A stretch of 64,000 nucleotides of DNA from Symbiodinium natans (taxonomy: Eukaryota; Sar; Dinophyceae; Suessiales; Symbiodiniaceae): positions 1,103,743 to 1,167,742 of the forward strand of contig CAJNDS010000446.1 in assembly GCA_905221605.1 (NCBI GenBank), written 5' to 3'. Below, piece after piece: positions 56,801 to 64,000 of this stretch. The notes under the pieces were generated by a model, which saw only the letters and a program-made list of their open reading frames with translations, searched no databases and had not been told where the DNA came from. The translations under genes and the position numbers were made by a program. The first letter of the stretch is position 1, and each line of letters begins with the position of its first letter.

Positions 56801-57215
56801 CCCGAAGCCCCAAGCCCCAAACCCCTAAACCCTAAGCCCTAAACCCTATAAACCCTATAAACCCTATAAACCCTAAACCCTAACTAAACCCTAACCCTCA
56901 ACCCTCAACCCTCGTAGCGTCAAATCAATGACTGCCGCAGGAAGCGCGAGGCCCGAGCGGGAGTCGGCCCTTCCGGGACTGGCGTAGGGGCCACTCAATT
57001 TAAGGCGTTTTAGGGTTTAGGGTTTAGGGTTATAGGATCTAGGATTTCAGGTTTAGGGTGTAGAGTTTAGGGTTTAGGGTTTAGAGTTTAGGACTTGAGG
57101 TTTAGGGTTTAGGGTTCAGGGTGGGAGTGTTAGGCATGTTAGGGCCTAGTGCCAAGCGCAAGCTTCCCTTCGCCAAGCGAGCAATGCAACCTACAACACG
57201 GCCTTGAAGCTTTGA
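50871..57215 (+). CDS. C-terminal exons of the large telomere-repeat-intron gene
   Basis: Phase-consistent exons: 50871-50937 (acceptor TTTTTTCTTCCTAG, donor GTGAGG), 51154-51217, 51940-52013 (donor CAG|GTTTAAGG), 52903-52959 (ASGRPSKALEMARMLRLCS, donor GTGAGG), 53084-53157, 53270-53302, 53533-53578, 53882-53974 (KRKHKYHPVSSDQPTAAYGV), 54153-54221, 54469-54490 (acceptor GTGTTTTCCGCAG), 54619-54650 (donor CAG|GTGTAGA), 54900-54941, 55291-55335, 55887-55919, 56199-56246 (acceptor CTCTTGCCCCATGTCCAG), 56918-56983 (RQINDCRRKREARAGVGPSG) and 57150-57215 (CQAQASLRQASNATYNTALK, L, TGA at 57213-57215). An in-frame TGA follows 53974 if its GC donor is not used, so the gene could end there and another begin. 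No domain recognised. Confidence 0.58.
50975..51127. mobile_element. Family D element split by a TTTAGGG array
   Basis: The left part, GATGTAGGTGCCCCCCAGTG, and right part, CTCTAGTATGGCAAGGGGGG plus CCCCTAC, fit the family; about nine TTTAGGG units (51005-51068) sit between. Confidence 0.65.
52060..52168. mobile_element. Family D element, intact example
   Basis: AAGTAGGGGCCCCCTAGTC ... GAAGTTAGTATAGTACGGGG plus TCCCCTGC, with the shared TTAAATTGGGTTTTAAGTCT interior. Confidence 0.7.
52719..52834. mobile_element. Family F element (CCCAGTAGTGCCCTTATT)
   Basis: CCCAGTAGTGCCCTTATTCT with an interior of CCCTTATAAACCCCTTGAAG and GGGCACCC, ending TTACTGGGCAGCCTAG. Relatives: 41111-41216 (its GTGGTACCC is the donor after exon 41018-41118), 50030-50215 and 50640-50722. 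Confidence 0.6.
56453..56551. mobile_element. Family C element, intact copy
   Basis: TTGGGATGTTCCCCCTTATA at the left and GGAACATCCCAA at the right, with GGACTGTTAGTATAAGGAGG inside. Lies in the intron between exons 56199-56246 and 56918-56983. Confidence 0.8.
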
Positions 57216-57931
57216 ACCCTAAACCCTAAACCTGCACACCCTAAACTCCAAACGGTCCAGGAGTCTGCCTGCGTCGACTGGGCTCGTGCTCATAGCTTCA
57301 TAGTTAAAACTCAGTTGCCAGAATAAGGCCTTATGCCAGGCAATGTAGGCTCCTTAATTTAATTTCCTTGACAGCCTCCCAGATGTCGCTGAACTTAGTC
57401 GAACCACCCTCGCTCTAAATAAGGCAGTGAATAATTCGAATACATAACTAAATCAATAATCATATATACATGCATGTATAGTGATGTATACATGTACATG
57501 TTTATATTTATAGACATATATATATATACATACATGTGTAGTGTTGTGTTCTTATCAACAAACAAACCTGTTTTTAGATTATGCATGTTTGCACTTGTTA
57601 AAATTCGCATCTCAAGATGCACTCAACCTGCACCAACATCGTGCACAGGCCGGAATCATGCTTGCATAGTCAAGGGTTTAGGGTTTAGGGTTTAGGGTTT
57701 AGGGTTGTCAGCACTTGAGAGAGTGTTGCAAGAGCCATGCTTGCGCCCGCCGTGGGTTCGGATTTGCCTTCTTATTAGTACTTTAATGCTTATCAATATT
57801 TGTAATAATGGATATTATTAGTATAACTATCGCTGTTATTGTTAGTTGCAGTATGATTAGTATTACTACCAGTTTGCATATGTTCACGAGTATTATTCAA
57901 AATGATTCTTCTTATCATTGTTGTTATTACG
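57216..57931. other. Spacer before the repeat-protein gene
   Basis: Short CCCTAAA (57213-57235) and TTTAGGG (57675-57705) runs, a CATGTATA palindromic stretch near 57465-57540 and an AT-rich stretch (57780-57900) directly upstream of the gene. No promoter motif could be recognised; a TATA-like box is not expected in dinoflagellates. Confidence 0.4.
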
Positions 57932-59254
57932 ATGTCTGTGAGTCTTGATGTGAGCCTGCTAAGTGGGAAGGCAGTTTCGCTGGATGCAACTCCAGCAACG
58001 TTAGTGGAAGCTTTGCAACGGCGTGCGCAACAGGCTTTGGGAGTTAAGCGGGGTCTTTTGGTGAGCGCCGCAGGCGAAATTCTGGATGGAACAGCAACAA
58101 TCAAAAAGGCAAGGCTGCGTACAGGTGACTCGTTGACGTTGCAAGTGCGAAAGCCTCGGCTGTTCAGCACCCAATTTGCTTTTGCTGCCATCCTTGGCGA
58201 TGGATCGGTGGTCACGTGGGGCGATCCGACAGATGGTGGCAACAGCACAGCCGTGCAAGATCAGTTGAAGAACGTGCAGCACATCCAGGCCACCGGCTTT
58301 GCTTTTGCTGCCATTCTGGGCGATGGATCTGCGGTCACATGGGGCAAGCCGGATGGTGGCGGCGATAGCAGTGCTGTGCGCGGTCAGCTCAAGAACGTGC
58401 AGCAAATCCAGGGCGCCAACCTCGCTTTTGCCGCCATCCTTGGTGATGGATCCGTGGTTACGTGGGGTCATCCGGACATGGGTGGCGACAGCAATGCCGT
58501 TCGAGATCAGCTAAAGAACGTGCAGCAAATCCACGCCGCCACCTTTGCTTTTGCTGCTGTTCTTGGCGATGGATCCTTGATCACATGGGGTGATGAGGCA
58601 GCTGGTAACAGCAGTGATGTGCGAGATCGGCTGAAGAACGTTCAGCAGCTCCAGGCTACCGAATTTGCTGTTGCTGCCATCCTTGACGATGGATCCGTGG
58701 TCACGTGGGGCGTTCCGGAATGTGGTGGCGACAGCAGTGCTGTTCAAGATCAGCTCAAGAATGTGCAGCAAATCCAGGCCAGCGCAAGAGTATTTGCTGC
58801 CGTGCTTGGCGATGGATCCGTGGTCACATGGGGCGATACGGAAGGTCATGACGACAGCAATGCCGTGCGAGATCAGCTCAAGAACGTCCGGGAAATCCAG
58901 GCGGCTGACAGCGCTTTTGCTGCGATCCTTGGCGATGGATTCGTGGTCACATGGGGTGATCCGAAAGGTGGTGGCGACAGCAATGCCGTGCGAGAGCAGC
59001 TGAAGAACGTGCAGCAAATCCAGGCCACCGACGCGGCTTTTGCTGCTGTCCTTGACGATGGATCTGTGGTGACATGGGGTCATCCGGAATGTGGTGGCGA
59101 CAGTAGTGCCGTTCGAAATCAGCTCAGGAACGTGCAGCACATCCAGGCCACCACCTGGGCTTTTGCCGCCATTCTTGGCGATGGATCTGTGGTTACATGG
59201 GGTGATCCTGCGTATGGTGGTGACAGCAGTGCTGTGCGAGATCAGCTGATCTGA
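57932..59254 (+). CDS. Ubiquitin-like domain plus nine RCC1-like 41-residue repeats
   Basis: 440 residues from the ATG at 57932 to TGA at 59252-59254. An in-frame ATG at 57902 adds ten hydrophobic residues; I prefer the later one because MSVSLDVSLLSGKAVSLDA starts the ubiquitin-like domain (about residues 1-74). Nine repeats follow, each near FAAILGDGSVVTWG ... GGDSSAVRDQLKNVQQIQA, the last truncated; repeat 4 is one residue short. The pattern resembles RCC1 beta-propeller blades, and in my knowledge this arrangement is heavily expanded in Symbiodiniaceae, often labelled RCC1 or HERC-like; function unknown. It is uninterrupted, in contrast to its neighbours. CCCTAAA repeats begin 42 bp after the stop. 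Confidence 0.93.
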   Translation: MSVSLDVSLLSGKAVSLDATPATLVEALQRRAQQALGVKRGLLVSAAGEILDGTATIKKARLRTGDSLTLQVRKPRLFSTQFAFAAILGDGSVVTWGDPTDGGNSTAVQDQLKNVQHIQATGFAFAAILGDGSAVTWGKPDGGGDSSAVRGQLKNVQQIQGANLAFAAILGDGSVVTWGHPDMGGDSNAVRDQLKNVQQIHAATFAFAAVLGDGSLITWGDEAAGNSSDVRDRLKNVQQLQATEFAVAAILDDGSVVTWGVPECGGDSSAVQDQLKNVQQIQASARVFAAVLGDGSVVTWGDTEGHDDSNAVRDQLKNVREIQAADSAFAAILGDGFVVTWGDPKGGGDSNAVREQLKNVQQIQATDAAFAAVLDDGSVVTWGHPECGGDSSAVRNQLRNVQHIQATTWAFAAILGDGSVVTWGDPAYGGDSSAVRDQLI

Positions 59255-59409
59255 GTTCACCCCATATCCAAGCACTGTTTTCCAGCAAGTTTTGCAAAAC
59301 CCTAAACCCTAAACCCTAAACCCCCAATAGGTAGGGGTGTGACTTGCTGTTACACCTGTCAAGGTTGTGTAGCTCGTCTCCCCAAGCTTGAGACCGTTTG
59401 GCTGTTGTG

Positions 59410-59560
59410 AATCCTAACCCTAAACCCCAAACCCTAAACCCCAAGCCCTAAACCCTAAACCCTAAACCCCAAGCCCTAAACCCCAAACCCCAAACCCCAA
59501 ACCCCAAGCCCTAAGCCCTAAACCCTAAACCCTAAACCCTGAACCCTAAACCCTAAACCG
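59410..59560 (+). repeat. CCCTAAA array with CCCCAAA/CCCCAAG variants
   Basis: About 21 units, ending 23 bp before the acceptor TTCATGATGTCTCCAG of the next exon. Confidence 0.97.
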
Positions 59561-59583
59561 ACGTCTGTTCATGATGTCTCCAG

Positions 59584-59884
59584 GGCATGGCGCAGACGCA
59601 GAAGAATCGACTTCTATCCCAGTGTTGTCTAGCCATGTGTCATGTGTTTCCCGGGTTTAGGGTTTAGGGTTTAGGGTTTAGGGTTTAGGGTTACTAGCCC
59701 CCTCTACACTCCCTCCGCTGGGTTGCCCCCTTAAGTATACTTAATTAGACTTCGCTATCCCTAAGCCTGCATAGGGTTTAGGGTTTACTGTTTAGGGTTT
59801 AGGGTGTAACATGAGGGGGGGAAGCCATGAATGTGGTTGCCGGTTTCTCACAGGTCCTTGACACAGGAATGGCGTCCGGCAACA
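59584..59884 (+). CDS. Two exons of a further gene, phase-compatible
   Basis: Exon 59584-59654 (HGADAEESTSIPVLSSHVSC) ends at CGG|GTTTAGGG, a donor inside a telomere repeat. Exon 59854-59884 (acceptor GCCGGTTTCTCACAG; VLDTGMASGN) ends at a GT. Product unknown. Confidence 0.45.
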
Positions 59885-61519
59885 GTCGATGCTGTTGTTC
59901 GCGTAATATTTCTTGTAATACTAGTAGTAAAAGAATAGTAGTAGTAACAGTACGAAATTGGGTTTGAGTGAGGTCCTCAGCCTTTGTCCTATGCCCTAGT
60001 TATGCTTGGAAATCGGCAGCTTGCTCCTGGATGGGTTAAGGGTTTAGGGTTTAGGGCTTAGGGCTTAGGGCTTTCGGCTTTAGGGTTTAGTGTCGCCTTG
60101 AAAAGGACTCTGGCTCTGCGTGATATGGGGGCCTTACTAGCACAAGGTGTTGGGCGCGGGGGGGGGGGGGGGGGGGGGGGGGGGTGGGGGTATTCTAGTA
60201 TAATTATAGAGGGACCATAAAGGGGATATTCCGACCCCTGCGTAACATGACCCCTGGCTTGCTAACTTCAGCAATTTTGAGGCTGGACCCTACACCCTAA
60301 ACCCTAAACCCTAAACCCAAACCCTAAACCCTAAGCCCTTTTGAAAGAAGGCGCTAAAAAGCTAGACTTTGAGGCAGCAAAAGGCAACCAAGAGCAAGCT
60401 GCAATTTTGCAAGTCTACCGTGTGGGGCCTCATGTAGGAGCTATGAAGATGACATGAAGAAGTAGTATCCCTAGAAACTAAACCCTAAACCCTAAACCCT
60501 AAACCCCAAACCCTAAACCCTAAACCCTAAACCCTAAGTCCTAAACTTAAATGGACCCTGTGGGCACCTCATCCTGGGGAACCCAAAAAAACCTACTAGA
60601 AACCCATTGTATGGTTCGCTTTATATGGTTCGTTTAATGAGGTTCATTGTTGTTACCACTTTTGCTCCTGGTATACTTTTAACTACAACCTATAGTTCCT
60701 AGAGTCACTGTTTTTTTTTTACAACTACTGTAGTGCTAAGTTTTCACTACAATTCTGAATTTCGTGCTCGGAATTTAGGCTTTAGTCCTTCCCCTTGTCA
60801 AACTGCTGCAGCCAGGAACTATAGTGTAACTTTTAGCTCCATCGGCTCGTGGTTGTTGCCAAGACCCCAGATCAGAAGCTAGGGCTAAGGGGTCAATCGC
60901 TTCCCGCGCGCCGCGACACCGGAGTCTCCATACTACCTGAAGTCTCTGTTGCAGTTGTTTTGTAGGGTTTAGGGTTTAGGGTTCAGGGTTTAGGATTTGA
61001 GGAGTTTAAAGTTTAGGGTTTAGGATTTGGGGTTAGAGGAGACTACCCAAAAAAATGGCCCGGAACTGTTGTGGGCTTCTTCCTCGTGACGGCAGCGCAG
61101 AAATCTTGTTGTTTTGTCGACAGGCAAGGTTTAAGTCAATCGAAGGTGGGCTGATTCACCCTAAACCCTAAACCCCAAACCCCAAACCCCAAACCCTAAA
61201 CCCTAAACCCTAAACCCCAAACCCCAAACCCTAAAGCCTAAACCCTAGACCCCTTCTGGGGGCTGTTCGGGAATTTTGGTGGCTCTCGGGGCCACTTTTA
61301 GGGGGCCAATTTGGGCTCCCGGAACTTTTGGGGGGCTTTTGGGGACCTTCTGCGGAGTGCGGAAACCCCAAACAGCAGACACCGAAAAGACAACCCTAAA
61401 ATCGCCCTATCCCTAAACCCTAAACCCTAAACCCTAAACCCTAGACCCTAAACCCTAGACCCTAGACCCTAAACCCTAACCCCTAAACCCTAACAACTAA
61501 GTATGTCCTTAGCTGACAG
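59885..61519. other. Arrays and spacer, no settled exon
   Basis: Poly-G at 60159-60184, CCCTAAA at 60285-60340, 60478-60550, 61156-61250 and 61411-61495, and TTTAGGG at 60033-60090 and 60963-61035. Unique pieces between them are exon-sized, but I could not fix splice sites. Confidence 0.4.
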
Positions 61520-61573
61520 GCCGCGTCTGGAGGCTACCGCTTCGGCGTGCCCGAAGCCGTTGAGTCCCTTGAG
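61520..61573 (+). CDS. Internal exon, 18 codons
   Basis: Acceptor CCTTAGCTGACAG, AASGGYRFGVPEAVESLE, donor GTGATTTG. A CCCTAAA array lies before it and a TTTAGGG array after it. Product unknown. Confidence 0.55.
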
Positions 61574-61593
61574 GTGATTTGAGGGAGGGGGTT

Positions 61594-61925
61594 GGGTTTA
61601 GGGTTTAGGGTTTAGGGTTTAGGGTTTAGGGTTTAGGGTTTAAGGGTTTAAGGGTTTAAGGGTTTAAGGGTTTAAGGGTTTAAGGGTTTAAGGGTTTAAG
61701 GGTTTAAGGGTTTAAGGGTTTAAGGGTGTAAGGGTTTAAGGGTTTAAGGGTTTAAGGGTTTAAGGGTTTAAGGGTTTAAGGGTTTAAGGGTTTAAGGGTT
61801 TAAGGGTTTAAGGGTTTAAGGGTTTAAGGGTTTAAGGGTTTAAGGGTTTAAGGGTTAGGGTTCAGGGTTCAGGGTTCAGGGTTCAGGGTTTAGGGTTTAG
61901 GGTTTAGGGTTTAGGGTTTTTGGTT
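61594..61925 (+). repeat. TTTAGGG array with a 27-unit TTTAAGGG block
   Basis: Seven TTTAGGG units, then about 27 units of the 8-bp variant TTTAAGGG (61639-61854) with a single GTGTAAGG, then five TTCAGGG and four TTTAGGG units. Confidence 0.98.
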
Positions 61926-63030
61926 TTAGGTTTTTGGTTTAGGGTTCAGGAAGTTTGAGAACGCAAGCCCTCTTCTCAAATCGCTCCACAGCTCTGGCGT
62001 TTAGGGCTTAGGAACGCGGTCCCTGGGCTGATTTGACCACTAAACCCTCGACCCTAAACCCTAATTAAACCCTAAACTTGACCCTAGGCCCTCACATAGG
62101 TTTAGGGTTTCGGGTTTAGGGTTTCGGGTTTAGGGTTTAGGGTTTAGGGTTTGAGTCACACCACGTTAACGGTGTTGTACTTGACTTTGACGTTCGATTT
62201 GACTTTGTCTATCTGCAATTTCTCTAACATTCCATTTCTGCATCCATGATCATCGTCACTGTTGATGTTCTTGCTGGTCATACTGATTATACTAACACCT
62301 ACCAGTAGCTATACCTGCATTATTTTTAGGCTCAGATTTCAGAACCCCGAAGCCAGGAAGGGTTTGGGGTTAGGTGGGTTCGCCTTGCTTTTTGGACGTC
62401 GGGAGCTTATGGGTCCATTGGTTCTGTTGTTTGTGAGATATCTTCGGGTTTAGGGTTTAGGGTTTAGGGCTTAGGGCTTCGAGTTTAGGGTTTAGGGCTT
62501 AGGGCTTAGAGTTTAGGGTTTAGGGTTTAGGGTCAGGTTTCTTTGTTTAGGGTTTAGGGTTTATAGTGCCTATAGGGGAAGATGGTTGAGCAATGTGTCG
62601 TACGTGTTGAAGATCATCCGTTTTGATTGTCATTCGAGGTTTAGGGTTACGAAGGGTTTCGGGTTTAGGGTCAAATCGTGTTTTGCTTGTGTGGGAGGGA
62701 GAGGTTGCGAATGCGCGGCTTGGTTTTTGAGTTTGTTGGCATCGGTCTTGCGCCTGGTCAAATACTCCACCTTGGAAGGATAATCGCCCCTTAGACCTGC
62801 CCGGCTAACTCACGTTGGCTGTTCTTTGTCATAGTTGGGTAACATTTTACATCTTTAAGGGTACTTAAACCCAATAAGGAATCTAAATTCACATTGTTGA
62901 TATTCTCCCAACCATGAACTAGTGTTTCGCTGTAAGAGTTGTGACAGTCCTGCATCCAAACCCTAACTCCTACAGCCCAAAAGATGCCAAAATCAACAGC
63001 CCCTAAGCACCTAAACTTCAAACTTACAAC

Positions 63031-63151
63031 TACAGGTTAGGGGCCCCATTACTGTACGAACTTTAGCTAAGGGAATGATAGCCTAAATAGTAAGACTTAT
63101 GACCGAGCCTAGGGCCCTTATGGCCCTATGTATAGCTAGGGGGCCCCTACA
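63031..63151. mobile_element. Family D element
   Basis: TTAGGGGCCCCATTACTGTA ... CTATGTATAGCTAGGGGGCC plus CCTAC, with the family interior (CTTTAGCTAAGGGAATGATA) in reverse orientation relative to 52060. Confidence 0.65.
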
Positions 63152-63258
63152 CGTTAGCACCTAAACGTAGAACTCCCCAACCCTAAAACCAACCCTAAAC
63201 CCTAAACCCTAAACCCTAAACCCTAAACCCTAAACCCTAAACCCTAAATGGGCGCCAG

Positions 63259-63304
63259 GAGATGCAGCAGCAGCTGGAAGAGACGCTCGAAGAGGAGCCG
63301 ACTT
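63259..63304 (+). CDS. Small exon of a coiled-coil-like segment
   Basis: Acceptor GGGCGCCAG, EMQQQLEETLEEEPT, donor GTGAGC. CCCTAAA array (63175-63247) before, TTTAGGG array (63326-63390) after. Product unknown. Confidence 0.5.
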
Positions 63305-63594
63305 GTGAGCTTTTGTTCTGTCGGGCGGGTTTAGGGTTTAGAGTTTCGGGTTTAAGGTTTAGGGTTTAGGGTTTAGGGTTTAGGGCTCAGGGAAGTTCAT
63401 CTAAAATCCCACAAGGTTTTGTTGAGGGGTTCCTACTGGGGTTTAGGGTCCCGGTTTCTTGACAAAATAATCGCCCTAGTAGGGGCGCTGTTGGGAGGGG
63501 GGGCGGGGGCCCTATAATTAAGGGCTTTGGTTGTGGGACCTTGAGCCTGGTGCCCTTTAGGGTTCAGGGTTTAGGGTTTGGGGTTGAGGGTTAG

Positions 63595-63687
63595 GGTTTA
63601 GGGTTTAGGGTTTAGAGTTTAGGGTTTAGGGTTTAGGGTTTAGGGTTTAGGGTTTAAGGTTTAGGGTTTAGGGTTTAGGGTTTAGGG
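63595..63687 (+). repeat. TTTAGGG array
   Basis: About 13 units with two variants. Confidence 0.98.
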
Positions 63688-63689
63688 TG

Positions 63690-64000
63690 ACAACCTTTGC
63701 TGGCTTTAGTGTCCAGGGCTTCAGGAAGGAGTAGAAGCCTCGGTACGCCGGTTTGGCAGTCTTGGTTCACGTCGAAAGCTGATGTGGCCGAAGCAGGGCC
63801 CTATTCTCGATGGCTTCCGGCGTAACCGAACAAAGACCCTCCGGCTTGTGCGCCCATGAGGCATCATGAGGCCACTTCATGTCCATCCAGCTTCTGCGCA
63901 AAACCACGCTCAACCCTAAGCCCTATACCTAAACCCCACACTGTTTTGTTGATGATTGTGGGGCACCCTGAGACTTCCCCCTCTTCTGAGGAGCAACGCC
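63690..64000. other. No settled gene at the right edge
   Basis: Unique sequence with several AG/GT pairs and open stretches but no exon I can defend; a short CCCTAA run at 63911-63936. Confidence 0.35.

Overview
The window looks like nuclear DNA of a dinoflagellate, most likely Symbiodiniaceae or a close relative. Four things point there. A gene at 57932-59254 has a ubiquitin-like N-terminus followed by 41-residue 'FAAILGDGSVVTWG' repeats, a family typical of Symbiodiniaceae. The window starts with the EF-hand C-terminus of a channel-like protein whose first visible intron has a GC donor. Plant/dinoflagellate-type telomere repeats (TTTAGGG / CCCTAAA) occur in dozens of internal arrays. Microsatellites are abundant. 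I saw no bacterial operons, rRNA, tRNA or CRISPR.

Layout. 1-5 kb: 3' part of the EF-hand gene, with an AT-rich tract and a 2.1 kb inverted-repeat element in a probable intron. 5-36.8 kb: scattered short exons, nearly all best read on the + strand, among microsatellites and small inverted-repeat elements, plus one compact intronless membrane-protein gene (24957-25367). 37-38.7 kb: a 1.6 kb GTGC satellite, then GT and TA tracts. 39.06-57.2 kb: what I read as one very intron-rich + strand gene. Its first recognised exons spell an exostosin (GT47) core, and about 50 exons of 21-127 nt can be chained with matching phases to a stop at 57213-57215. 57.9-59.25 kb: the repeat-protein gene. 59.3-64 kb: more + strand exons among telomere-like arrays.

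The main discovery candidate is the intron structure of the right half. Introns are built largely from telomere-type arrays. A TTTAGGG array commonly follows a 5' splice site and a CCCTAAA array commonly precedes a 3' splice site, in gene orientation, so many introns carry complementary arms. Some introns are almost nothing but one array. Several splice donors fall inside a telomere repeat (G|GTTTAGGG), and others are the first bases of small inverted-repeat elements (introner-like).

Limits. Codons here are rich in purine-N-pyrimidine, a pattern that reads the same on both strands, so strand calls rest on splice sites and phase continuity rather than composition. I chose sites partly to keep phase, so individual small exons are uncertain; the best-supported blocks are marked. 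Exon joins were read by eye, not computed.
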